A DNA stretch of 56,300 nucleotides, from contig NZ_FUIC01000029.1 of the NCBI RefSeq assembly GCF_900163695.1, positions 1 to 56,300 on the forward strand. The letters are read 5' to 3'. Position 1 is the stretch's first letter. The number at the start of each line of letters is the position of its first letter. Under the pieces are notes generated by a model that saw only the letters and a list, made by a program, of their open reading frames with translations, made no database searches and was not told the origin of the DNA. The position numbers were made by a program, and so were the translations under genes. The DNA is from Gulosibacter sp. 10. GTDB taxonomy: Bacteria > Actinomycetota > Actinomycetes > Actinomycetales > Microbacteriaceae. Shown in pieces: positions 1 to 7,606 of this stretch.

Positions 1-1923
1 ATGCTCCTCGTCGCGGTCGGCCACCGCCTCCACGCAGGCCCGCAGCCAGCGCCGGAACGTGTACGGGTTCGCCCCGACCCACGCGTGGGGCTCCCACTGC
101 CGCCGCGCCGTGTTGTCGAAGGCCACCATCGCGCCGGGGAAGTCGCTCTCGGGGATCCCCTCCCGCAGCCGCCGGATGCCGCTGTCGCACATGTCGGCGT
201 AGCCGAACAGCCCGCCCTGGAACCGCGGCACCACGCTCAGGCCGTCGTGCGAGACCGGCACGTACTCGTGGTTGTGGGGCGGGAAGGCGAGCGCGCCTTG
301 GATGCCCGCCTCGAGGTACGAGCGGTTGAGTCCGTCGAAGTTCGCGCCCACGTCCACCGACATGAGGTGCAGCTCCCCCACGCCCTCCTCGCGGGCGCGC
401 TCGCGCCAGTGCGCGATCACCGAGGGGTAGTCGGGCAGCTGCGCGATGCGGTACACGGCGAGCACCGCCGCACCGTCCACGCGCAGGTAGCGGGGATCGC
501 GCAGCAGCGGCAGCACGTCCTCGATGAACTGCTCCGCGGGCACCTTGTCGTACTCCTGGGCGATGAGCACGTTCTTCGTGTCGCCGTCCCAGCGGCGCGT
601 CCAGTTCTCGTTCGCCCACATGATGCAGAAGGGCTGGTCGAGATCGGATTCGACGAGCCGCTCGATCGGCATCTCCATGAGCTTGTGGCCCGAGAACCAG
701 TAGTAGTAGTACATGAACGCCTCGACGCCGTGCCGCTTCGCGAGCTCGGTCTGGCGCGCACGGATCTCGTCGAGCCGGAGGTCGTAGTAGCCGAGCTCCC
801 CGGGTAGCAGCGGCTGCGGCTGCCCCGCGTAGACGGGCTTCGCCTTCGTCACGTTCGACCACTCGGTGAAGCCCTTGCCCCACCAGGCGTCGTTCTCGGG
901 GAAGGGGTGGAACTGCGGCAGGTAGAAGGCCATCGCCCTCGCGCGCAGCAGCGGCTCCGCGAGCCGCCGGTCGATCTCCTCGGCGGATGCGGCGGGGCCC
1001 GCGAGCGCCGGCCGCTCGAGCATCGAGTAGCCGGCCTCCTTCGCCAGGATGCCGATCATCCGCTCGATCGCGTGCGCGGTGGTCGCATCCACCTGCCCGG
1101 CCTCGGGCTCGAAGTCCGCCTCGTCCACCATGAGCGCCCGCAGACCCTGCAGCAGGAAGCCGCGGATCCAGTAGATGGAGCCGGAGGGGAACTCGAGCGC
1201 GTCCCGGTCGAGGCGGAGCCGCAGGCGGCGCATGAGCTCGCGCACGAAGGGCTCGTCGCCGCCCCAGTGCTCGGGGCCCACGATCGCGTGCTCGGCGGTG
1301 ATCACGCCCGCCCGCGGGTTGTCGAGCAGCTCGGCGAGGATCGCGTCCACGTTCTCGGCGCCGCCGAGCAGGTCGCGGTAGAACCCCTCCTTCCACTCCC
1401 GGCCGGAGCCGGCGAGCGTGTCGTGCCCCTCGCGCCACTCGCTCTTCTTCGTGTGCACCTTGAGGACGATGTCGTAGGGGTCGAGCAGCCCCGCGTTCAC
1501 GATCTGCAGCAGCGGCCAGATATCGCGGCCGTGGTTCGCGACCTCGAGCACGCGCACGTGCTTCGCGCCGCTCGAGCGCAGCGCCTCCGCGTCGAGCGCT
1601 GCGCCCGACGCGTTCGTCACGATCAGGTCGAAGGGGTGCGCGATCGCCCGCAGCTGCTCGCACAGCTCCGCGACCAGCTCGGGATAGTAGACGTGCAGAT
1701 GCACGCCGATGGGCGCCGGCTCGGCGAGCGGCGGGTGGTCGACCCGCCACTTCGCGGGGAACCCGACGAAGTGCGCGCCCGCGCCGCGCTCGAGCCAGGC
1801 CTCGAGGTCGACGCCGGTGCCGGTGGCCCCGGCGGGTGCGGTGCGACCTGCGATGCGGTCGCCGATGATCTCGCGTCCGCGCACCAGTCGGCGCTTGATG
1901 CCTGCTTTCGTGATCCGGCGCAT
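1..1923 (-). CDS. Rhamnan-synthesis F (RgpF) / WbsX (GH99-like) two-domain polysaccharide protein, 3' end outside window
   Basis: Incomplete: 641 codons are present and the frame is still open at the window edge. The N-terminal half (about residues 50-290) is RgpF-like, with the family hallmark LKVHTKKSEWREG followed by a WKEGFYRDLLGG stretch. From about residue 330 the protein is WbsX/glycosyltransferase-associated GH99-like: FYLPQFHPFPEND, WWGKGFTEWSNV and FMYYYYWFSGHKLMEMPIE are typical. Proteins of this type occur in O-antigen and rhamnose-rich wall polysaccharide clusters and act in the cytoplasm on lipid-linked glycan; the exact reaction is not established. The ATG start lies behind an AAAGGACGGG stretch. 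It sits 48 nt downstream of another RgpF-family gene and opposite the wzm/wzt exporter genes, which fits surface-glycan synthesis. Confidence 0.85.
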   Translation of the reverse strand, partial: MRRITKAGIKRRLVRGREIIGDRIAGRTAPAGATGTGVDLEAWLERGAGAHFVGFPAKWRVDHPPLAEPAPIGVHLHVYYPELVAELCEQLRAIAHPFDLIVTNASGAALDAEALRSSGAKHVRVLEVANHGRDIWPLLQIVNAGLLDPYDIVLKVHTKKSEWREGHDTLAGSGREWKEGFYRDLLGGAENVDAILAELLDNPRAGVITAEHAIVGPEHWGGDEPFVRELMRRLRLRLDRDALEFPSGSIYWIRGFLLQGLRALMVDEADFEPEAGQVDATTAHAIERMIGILAKEAGYSMLERPALAGPAASAEEIDRRLAEPLLRARAMAFYLPQFHPFPENDAWWGKGFTEWSNVTKAKPVYAGQPQPLLPGELGYYDLRLDEIRARQTELAKRHGVEAFMYYYYWFSGHKLMEMPIERLVESDLDQPFCIMWANENWTRRWDGDTKNVLIAQEYDKVPAEQFIEDVLPLLRDPRYLRVDGAAVLAVYRIAQLPDYPSVIAHWRERAREEGVGELHLMSVDVGANFDGLNRSYLEAGIQGALAFPPHNHEYVPVSHDGLSVVPRFQGGLFGYADMCDSGIRRLREGIPESDFPGAMVAFDNTARRQWEPHAWVGANPYTFRRWLRACVEAVADRDEEH

Positions 1924-1971
1924 GGTGGCCCGTCCTTTCTCGATTCCGGTCTCGTCGTCGACGGATCCGGG

Positions 1972-2781
1972 CTACAGCCAGTCGGCGATCTCGATGCCGA
2001 ACTCGTCGCGCAGCCGCTGCGGGATGCGATCGCCGTCCGGCACGATCTCGGGTCGGGTGATGAGTTCGCGTTTGATGAACGGGACGCCTTCCCGGAGCAC
2101 CGCGTCCCATCGGGTGATCATGGGATTCGCGTGGTCGGTGCCGACCAGCTGCGGCTCGAGGAGCGCGGTGCCGGCGAAGCCCTCGCCGTAGAGCAGCGCC
2201 GAGAGGCCGAGCTCGTAGCGGCGGATGACCTCGTCCTTGTCCCCCTGGATGCGCACGCCCCGCCAGAACCCCTGGAAGTCGGGCGACTGCAGCACCGCGG
2301 GGGTGAAGCCGAGCACAAAGCTCTGCAGGTGGTCGCGGAACTGCGTGCTGCGCACCATCCCCCACCAGTCCCCGTAGGTCCCCTCGAAGTCGTCGAGCAC
2401 CGCGTCGATGCGGTCGAAGGGGCCGAGCAGGGAGTCGTTGAGCTGCAGCACCCGGTCGGCCTCGAAGAGCTGCGGCTGCGCGAGGTACGCGGCGGCCCAG
2501 CTGCCGAAGTCGTAGCCGATGTTCGGCTTGCGCAGGATCGCCACCCGCTCCGGCGCCTCGCCGGCCCACTCGAGCGGCGCCGGGTCCGGGCACGCGCTGA
2601 CGAGCAGCACGAAGTAGCCGCGGCCGGACACCTGCCGCACGAGCTCGCTGAGCGAGCGCGAGAGGCGCGGATTCAGCGACCACGAGGCGACCACGGCGAC
2701 CCGGTCGGCGTAATACGGCACGCGCAGGTCGTTCTCCCAGCGCAGCTGCGGCTCGAGGGCGTCGTAGAAGAGGCTGCGCAC
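1972..2781 (-). CDS. RgpF-family (rhamnan synthesis protein F) polysaccharide biosynthesis protein
   Basis: 269 residues. The sequence shows the RgpF pattern: an N-terminal VAVVASWSLNP strand, RKPNIGYDFGSWAAA, a long middle with LQLNDSLLGPFDRID, and a WWGMVRSTQF segment. Members are found in rhamnose-glucose or rhamnan polysaccharide clusters and probably act as glycosyltransferases in the cytoplasm (family knowledge). The GTG start has no recognisable ribosome binding site and lies only 3 nt past the TAG of the upstream coiled-coil ORF, in the same frame, so it may be translated by coupling or be the separated C-terminal part of one ancestral protein. Downstream lies the RgpF/WbsX gene, so the two probably share a transcript. 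Confidence 0.75.
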   Translation of the reverse strand: MRSLFYDALEPQLRWENDLRVPYYADRVAVVASWSLNPRLSRSLSELVRQVSGRGYFVLLVSACPDPAPLEWAGEAPERVAILRKPNIGYDFGSWAAAYLAQPQLFEADRVLQLNDSLLGPFDRIDAVLDDFEGTYGDWWGMVRSTQFRDHLQSFVLGFTPAVLQSPDFQGFWRGVRIQGDKDEVIRRYELGLSALLYGEGFAGTALLEPQLVGTDHANPMITRWDAVLREGVPFIKRELITRPEIVPDGDRIPQRLRDEFGIEIADWL

Positions 2782-2784
2782 GCG

Positions 2785-3033
2785 CTACCCGCGCCCGTTC
2801 CGCATCGCGCGCCGCAGGGGCGCCGTCACCTGCCAGGAGCGCGAGTTGCGCAGCTCCTTGAGCTGCTTCGCGAAGTGCTCCGAGGCGGCTTTCTGGGCGG
2901 CGTGGCGCCGCTCGAGCTCGTCGAGGCTCCGCCGCAGCTCGGATGCCTCGAGCCGCGCCGCGCGCAGCTCGCCGCGGAGCCTGCGCACCTCGTCCGCCCC
3001 GTCGGCGGTTTCGACCGATTCGGCCACGGCCAT
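2785..3033 (-). CDS. Short coiled-coil protein, possibly the detached N-terminus of the downstream RgpF protein
   Basis: 82 codons of a heptad-rich, charged helix (ELRAARLEASELRRSLDELE) ending in LRNSRSWQVTAPLRRAM. That ending resembles the linker often found after coiled coils in large actinobacterial glycosyltransferases. It ends in TAG and the RgpF ORF resumes in the same frame after one codon, so an amber mutation may split a fusion. AGGAGG directly touches the ATG at 3033. The GTG two codons later (3027) has a better 6-nt spacing and may be the real start. It is the first gene of a minus-strand unit divergent from wzm. Confidence 0.5.
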   Translation of the reverse strand: MAVAESVETADGADEVRRLRGELRAARLEASELRRSLDELERRHAAQKAASEHFAKQLKELRNSRSWQVTAPLRRAMRNGRG

Positions 3034-3109
3034 CCTCCTGCTCGCCCAACACGTGCCCGCCCGCCGAACGCGGCCGTCGCGGCTGCCAGTCTACGGGCAG
3101 GGGCCTCGG

Positions 3110-3115
3110 TAGACT
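3110..3115 (+). promoter_or_regulatory. Candidate -10 box (TAGACT) for wzm-wzt
   Basis: TAGACT ends 10 nt before the wzm ATG, so transcription would begin only about 4 nt before the start codon. No Shine-Dalgarno sequence is seen there. No convincing -35 hexamer is visible. Confidence 0.4.
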
Positions 3116-3125
3116 CTCATCAGCT

Positions 3126-4067
3126 ATGGAAGAACTCGATGACATTCGGGCCGCGACCCTCGCGCGCAACGCGCGCCTGGCCGCGCTCCCGCTGCAGCAG
3201 ACCGGAACCCGGGGGGCCCTGTTCGTCGGGTTCTTCCACTCGATCCGCGACATCTGGCAGCGGCGCGAGCTGCTGCGGCTGCTCATCGCGCGCGAGGTCA
3301 AGGCCCGGTACAAGGACTCGGTGCTCGGCTTCGCGTGGGGCCTCGTGCGTCCGCTCACGCAGCTGCTCATCTACTACCTCGTGCTCGGGCACTTCCTCGG
3401 GGCCGCGCGGTCGATCCCCGAGTTCGCCGTCTACATCTTCGCCGGCCTCACCATCTACGGCCTCGCGAGCGAGATCCTGCAGGTGATGACCGGCTCGATC
3501 GTCGCGAACGCCGGGCTCGTGAAGAAGGTCTACCTGCCGCGCGAGATCTTCCCGCTCGCGGGCATCGGCTCGGCCGGGTTCAACTTCGCGCTGCAGCTGC
3601 TCATCCTCACCGCCGCGGCGCTGGTCACCGGCACCTTCGTGCTCGGCTGGAACCTGCTGTTCGCGCTCGCCGCGGTCGTGCTCATCCTCATCTACGGACT
3701 CGCGATCGGCCTCGCCCTCTCGGCCATCAACGTGTACCTGCGCGACATGCAGTACCTCATCGAGGTCATCGTCATGCTCATGATGTGGGCCTCCCCCATC
3801 GTCTACTCGTGGCAGTTCGTGGGCGACGCGTTCGTGGAGTTCGGCATCCCCTCCTGGCTGCTCGAGGTGTACCTCGACAACCCGATGACCCTCGCGGTGC
3901 TCGGCTTCCAGGCCGCGTTCTGGGCGCCCGGCGCGGGCGAGGGCGCGATCATGCCCGAGCACCTCGCGCTGCGGATGCTCATCGCCGGCCTCATCGGACT
4001 CGTCCTCGTCTTCCTCGCCCAGCGCATCTTCGCTCGGCTGCAGGGCAACTTCGCGCAGGAGCTCTAG
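3126..4067 (+). CDS. ABC-2 type polysaccharide export permease (Wzm/RfbA-like)
   Basis: 313 residues with about six hydrophobic membrane segments. A cytoplasmic N-terminus contains IAREVKARYKDSVLGFAWGLVRPL, the conserved coupling region of Wzm/TagG permeases. The segment KKVYLPREIFPLAGIGSAGFNF is another hallmark of this family. Together with the overlapping ATPase gene it would form an ABC exporter that flips a finished lipid-linked polysaccharide across the membrane. The ATG at 3126 was chosen because the upstream in-frame stretch lacks membrane-protein character and a -10-like box lies 10 nt before it. Its stop TAG shares one base with the GTG of the next gene, indicating translational coupling. 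Confidence 0.88.
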   Translation: MEELDDIRAATLARNARLAALPLQQTGTRGALFVGFFHSIRDIWQRRELLRLLIAREVKARYKDSVLGFAWGLVRPLTQLLIYYLVLGHFLGAARSIPEFAVYIFAGLTIYGLASEILQVMTGSIVANAGLVKKVYLPREIFPLAGIGSAGFNFALQLLILTAAALVTGTFVLGWNLLFALAAVVLILIYGLAIGLALSAINVYLRDMQYLIEVIVMLMMWASPIVYSWQFVGDAFVEFGIPSWLLEVYLDNPMTLAVLGFQAAFWAPGAGEGAIMPEHLALRMLIAGLIGLVLVFLAQRIFARLQGNFAQEL

Positions 4068-5251
4068 TGACCTCGAACCCCACCGTCATCTCCGTGCAGG
4101 ACGTCTCGAAGCGCTTCGTCATCCGCCAGGACAAGTCGCTCAAGGACCGCATCCTGCACCCCCGCCGCACCGCGCGGTTCGCCGAGAACTTCTGGGCGCT
4201 GCGCGACGTGTCGATCGACATCAACGCCGGCAACACGATCGGCCTCATCGGCCCCAACGGCTCGGGCAAGTCCACGCTGCTGAAGATCGTCGGCGGCATC
4301 CTCGCGCCCTCGAGCGGCCGCGTGCTGCACCGCGGGCGCATCGCCGCCCTCCTCGAGCTCGGCGCGGGCTTCCACCAGGACCTCACGGGCCGCGAGAACA
4401 TCTACCTCAACGCCTCGATCCTCGGGCTCTCGCGCCAGGAGACCGACCGCTACTTCGACGAGATCGTCGCGTTCTCGGGCATCGAGAAGTTCATCGACAC
4501 GCAGGTGAAGTTCTATTCCTCGGGCATGTACGTGCGACTCGCCTTCGCGGTCGCCGTGCACGTCGACCCCGACATCCTGCTCGTGGACGAGGTGCTCGCG
4601 GTCGGCGACGAGGCGTTCCAGCGCAAGTGCCTCGAGCGCATCCGCACCTTCCAGGAGGAGGGGCGCACGATCATCATGGTGACGCACACGCTCTCGCAGA
4701 TCACCGAGTTCTGCACCCGCGCGCTCGTGCTCGGCCACGGCAACGTCGTGTTCGACGGCGACCCGGAGGACGCGGTGGGCGTGCTGCGCTCGGGCTTCGA
4801 CAGCCTCGTCGAGGCGGATGCGTCGAAGGCGCGCCTCGCGGCGATCGGCCGGCGGGCGGGCAGGATCACCGCGGTGCGCCCGGTGCTCGAGGGCGAGCGG
4901 CTCTCCCCCGGCGAGGACCTCGTGGTCGAGGTGGATCTCGAGATCTTCCAGGAGCTCGAGGGCTGGAACGTCGGCCTCAGCATCACGAACGGCCTGCGGC
5001 AGATGGCGCTGATGACCAGCGCCCGCCGCGCGGGGCTGCCGATCTCGAGACTCTCGGAGGGCGCCCGCACGGTGCGCTTCGTGCTGCCCCGGCTCTCGCT
5101 CCCGCACCAGGAGTACACGCTCACCGCCGCCTTCTACGACGACCAGGACGAGGAGGTCTCGCGCCTCGACGACGCCGCGTCCTTCCTCGTCGAGAGCGAC
5201 GAGCGCTCCGTCGGCCTCACCTACTCCCCCGCCTCCGCGACGATCGAATAG
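4067..5251 (+). CDS. ABC transporter ATP-binding protein with C-terminal Wzt-like domain (polysaccharide exporter ATPase)
   Basis: 394 residues. The nucleotide-binding domain has Walker A GPNGSGKST (about residues 62-70), signature YSSGMYVRLAF (about 150) and Walker B ILLVDEVLAVGDEAF (about 168), all typical of Wzt/TagH-type exporters. Residues from about 250 to the end form an additional beta-rich domain (EVDLEIFQELEGWNVGLSI), matching the Wzt C-terminal glycan-recognition module in position and character. The protein would pair with the overlapping permease to energise polysaccharide export. The GTG start overlaps the upstream stop by one base. A glycosyltransferase follows 7 nt later in the same unit. 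Confidence 0.9.
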   Translation: MTSNPTVISVQDVSKRFVIRQDKSLKDRILHPRRTARFAENFWALRDVSIDINAGNTIGLIGPNGSGKSTLLKIVGGILAPSSGRVLHRGRIAALLELGAGFHQDLTGRENIYLNASILGLSRQETDRYFDEIVAFSGIEKFIDTQVKFYSSGMYVRLAFAVAVHVDPDILLVDEVLAVGDEAFQRKCLERIRTFQEEGRTIIMVTHTLSQITEFCTRALVLGHGNVVFDGDPEDAVGVLRSGFDSLVEADASKARLAAIGRRAGRITAVRPVLEGERLSPGEDLVVEVDLEIFQELEGWNVGLSITNGLRQMALMTSARRAGLPISRLSEGARTVRFVLPRLSLPHQEYTLTAAFYDDQDEEVSRLDDAASFLVESDERSVGLTYSPASATIE

Positions 5252-5258
5252 GAATCCC

Positions 5259-6476
5259 GTGACCGCAGCACCGAATCCCGCCGACCGCGGCGACGGCCCC
5301 ATCGTCATGACGCTCATGGTGCGGGACGAGGTCGACGTCGTCGCCGCGATGCTCGAGCACCACCTCGCGCAGGGCGTGGACCTCGTCATCGCCACCGACA
5401 ACGGCTCGGTGGACGGCACGCGCGAGGTGCTCGCCGACTACGAGCGGCTCGGGGTGCTCGAGCTGCACGACGACCCGCGCCACCGCAAGCAGCAGGCGGA
5501 GGTCGTGACAGGCATGGCGCGCCGCGCCGCGCGCGTGCACGGCGCGGCCTGGGTGATCAACGCCGACGCGGACGAGTTCTGGTTCGCGAGCGGCGACCGG
5601 TCGCTCGCGGACGCCCTCCGTGCGGTTCCCGCGGCCGTCGAGAGCTTCGACGTGCCGGTGCGCAACCTCATGGGGCGGCCGGTGCGCGCCGGCGCCGCGC
5701 TGCCGAGCCGCTGCTGGCGGGACGAGCGCGAGGAGGAGGCGCTGCGCGCCGTGGGGCTGCACGCGCATCCCACCCAGAACTGCGTGCACCGCGGCGCCCC
5801 CGACGTCTCGGTGGTGCAGGGCAATCACGCCACGGATCTGCCGCTCGCGGACCCGGCCGACATTCCCGAAGCCGCTCGGCTCGAGGTGCTGCACATGCCG
5901 TACCGCGCGTGGCCCGTGTACGAGAACCGCGTGCGCGTCACCGCCGAGGGGTACCGCGCCTCGGGCCGCACGCCCTCGCCGCGCCACCACGGCATGCGCG
6001 ACGCCCGCTGGCTCGAGGCCGGCGAGCTCGAGCACTTCTTCGTGGCGCGGCACCCGGAGCTCGACGGCGCCGAAACCCTGACGCCCGGCTTCGTGCGCGA
6101 CGTCCGGCTGCAGGAGGAGCTGTCGGGCCTGCTCGCCGACGGCGCCAGGCTGCCGGAGCGGCTGCGCGCGACCTTCGAGCCCGAGCCCGAGTGGTTCGAG
6201 GACGAGGCGGAGCTGCGCTCGCGCAACCGACTCGTGGCCCCGCACATGACCGAGGCCGCCGAGCTGCGCGCCCTGCTCGAGTACCGCACCGGCGAGTTCT
6301 ACCAGCAGCTCGCCGCGACCGAGTCCCTCGAGGCGGAGCGGGAACGGCTCCACGCCCGGGCCGCGAACGCCGAGACGACGGTGGCGGAGCTCAACACCTA
6401 CCTCGCCCGCGCGCAGCGGCACCCCGCAGTCCGCGCCTCGATGCGCGCGTTCCTCGGCAGGCCGCGCAAGCGGTAG
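5259..6476 (+). CDS. Family 2-like glycosyltransferase with C-terminal coiled coil
   Basis: 405 residues. The N-terminal half resembles GT-A fold family 2 enzymes: VMTLMVRDEVDVVAAMLEHH, DNGSVDGTREVL, and a DxD-type metal site in VINADADEFWF (about residues 105-115). This subfamily handles sugar transfer in surface-polysaccharide clusters; donor and acceptor cannot be read from the sequence. Residues about 340-390 form a coiled coil (LAATESLEAERERLHARAANAETTVAEL, interrupted here only by family-typical Ala/Glu runs) and the end is strongly basic (RPRKR), suggesting membrane or partner contact. The GTG start follows AGGAATCCC and is 7 nt after the wzt-like stop. Confidence 0.82.
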   Translation: MTAAPNPADRGDGPIVMTLMVRDEVDVVAAMLEHHLAQGVDLVIATDNGSVDGTREVLADYERLGVLELHDDPRHRKQQAEVVTGMARRAARVHGAAWVINADADEFWFASGDRSLADALRAVPAAVESFDVPVRNLMGRPVRAGAALPSRCWRDEREEEALRAVGLHAHPTQNCVHRGAPDVSVVQGNHATDLPLADPADIPEAARLEVLHMPYRAWPVYENRVRVTAEGYRASGRTPSPRHHGMRDARWLEAGELEHFFVARHPELDGAETLTPGFVRDVRLQEELSGLLADGARLPERLRATFEPEPEWFEDEAELRSRNRLVAPHMTEAAELRALLEYRTGEFYQQLAATESLEAERERLHARAANAETTVAELNTYLARAQRHPAVRASMRAFLGRPRKR

Positions 6477-6545
6477 GCGCCTCCGGTTTCCCGGCCGCGT
6501 CGGCGTCCCCGCGTGCGCCGGCGGCGCCCGCTGTCGCCTGGGGCT

Positions 6546-6616
6546 GCCGTTCCGGATGCGAATAGCCCGCAGAGCCCGGATATCGAGGTCTGCGGGCTAT
6601 TCGCATCCGGAACGGC
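6546..6616. terminator. Perfect 28-bp inverted repeat, probable bidirectional terminator
   Basis: Arms 6546-6573 and 6589-6616 are perfectly complementary around a 15-nt loop. The left arm begins GCCGTTCCGGATGCG. It lies 69 nt after the glycosyltransferase stop and before the promoter of the next unit. There is no U tract, as in many actinobacterial terminators. The arms are unrelated to the 61-bp repeat family elsewhere in the window. Confidence 0.6.
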
Positions 6617-6645
6617 ACCTCGTCGAGGGCACTCCGCCGGAAAAG

Positions 6646-6692
6646 ACTTTCCAACAGGGCAAGTGCTCCGTATGCTTGCCGATATGGAAAGT
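6646..6692 (+). promoter_or_regulatory. Promoter with flanking inverted repeat, leaderless start
   Basis: A TTTCCA hexamer (6648-6653), a 17-nt spacer and TATGCT (6671-6676) place the transcription start at or next to the ATG at 6684. The 8-bp arms ACTTTCCA (6646-6653) and TGGAAAGT (6685-6692) bracket the promoter, so a dimeric regulator bound there would block it. The winged-helix protein encoded second in this unit is a natural candidate (inference). Confidence 0.5.
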
Positions 6693-7166
6693 CACTCGGA
6701 CGAGGAAGGCGGGCGGCGGCCCAGCCCGGAGGACGCCCGCGAGACGCTCGGGCGGCTCGAGGCCGACGGCGCCGAGCTGGCCCGCCGCGCGAGCACGCCG
6801 GGCTGGTACTACCCCGCCGTCGGCGTGCTCGTGGCTCCGGCCGTGGGCGCGCTGTCGCAGCCCGGCCCGGTCTCGATCTTCTTCACGTCGCTCGCCATCT
6901 TCGGGTCGGGGCTGCTCGCCGGGATCCTGCGACGGCGCACCGGCGTCGCGGTGAGCCGCCCCACCGGCCCTCGGAGCCGGAGGGAGTTCGTCCGCCTCGT
7001 CGTCCTCGTGGCGATCGCCTTCGCGGCGGCGCTCGCGATCTCGTTCCTCCCGATATCGGCGTGGTGGGCGGTCCTGCCCGCCGCGCTCGCGCTCGCGGCC
7101 ATCCTGCTCCTCGGACCCCGCTACGACGCCGCGATCGGCGTCGAGATCGCCGGGGGCGCCGCGTGA
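6684..7166 (+). CDS. Membrane protein of unknown function paired with a winged-helix regulator
   Basis: 160 residues. A charged N-terminus of about 45 residues (EDARETLGRLEADGAELARRASTPGWYYP, starting after a soluble head) is followed by four hydrophobic segments: about 46-60, 64-82, 107-125 and 130-148. No known enzyme motif is visible. The ATG at 6684 was chosen because a TATGCT box ends 7 nt before it; an alternative ATG lies at 6672 inside that box. The stop overlaps the GTG of the regulator gene as GTGA, so the two are co-translated. Small membrane protein plus one-domain regulator is a common actinobacterial pairing of unknown role. Confidence 0.65.
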   Translation: MESHSDEEGGRRPSPEDARETLGRLEADGAELARRASTPGWYYPAVGVLVAPAVGALSQPGPVSIFFTSLAIFGSGLLAGILRRRTGVAVSRPTGPRSRREFVRLVVLVAIAFAAALAISFLPISAWWAVLPAALALAAILLLGPRYDAAIGVEIAGGAA

Positions 7167-7486
7167 CCGCGGAGCCAGTCTTCGACGACATCATCCACTC
7201 CCCCGTGCGCCTGCGCATCTGCGGGCTGCTGCGCGCGCCCGAGCAGCTCGAGTTCGCGGCGATCCGGGACACGCTCGGCGTGAGCGACACGACACTCTCG
7301 AAAAACCTCAAAGTGCTGGCCCAGGCGGGTTTCGTGCTCGTCGACAAGGGCCCCTCCCCGAAGCGCGGGGATGCGCGGCGGCTCACCTGGGTGGCGCTCA
7401 CCGGCAAGGGCCGCGGTGCGCTCGAGGGCCACCTCGCGGCGCTCGCGCGGATCGCCGCGGGGACGCCGGGTAGTACCCCGGTCTGA
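7163..7486 (+). CDS. Winged-helix transcriptional regulator (PF13601-like)
   Basis: 107 residues forming a single winged helix-turn-helix: FDDIIHSPVRLRICGLL, then EFAAIRDTLGVSDTTLSKNLKVLAQAG as the recognition region, and a wing with DKGPSPKRGDARRLTWVALT. This matches the short one-domain regulators related to MarR/ArsR that repress their own operon. The GTG start overlaps the stop of the membrane-protein gene (GTGA). The inverted repeat around the promoter at 6646-6692 is a plausible autoregulatory operator (inference). Confidence 0.82.
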   Translation: MTAEPVFDDIIHSPVRLRICGLLRAPEQLEFAAIRDTLGVSDTTLSKNLKVLAQAGFVLVDKGPSPKRGDARRLTWVALTGKGRGALEGHLAALARIAAGTPGSTPV

Positions 7487-7606
7487 GTTCCACCCCTCCT
7501 CCGGTGCCGACCGCCGGTTTCCCAGGCATATCGGCAGGCTGAGGTGGCAGAATCCGGAGCATCGCGGCGCTGTTGCCGCGAGGCCGCACCAGACCCGCAT
7601 CCAGGC

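Noticed and set aside
907-3486. Long plus-strand open frame opposite the RgpF/WbsX genes
   Set aside because: The translation is low-complexity; the minus strand shows recognisable RgpF and WbsX motifs.
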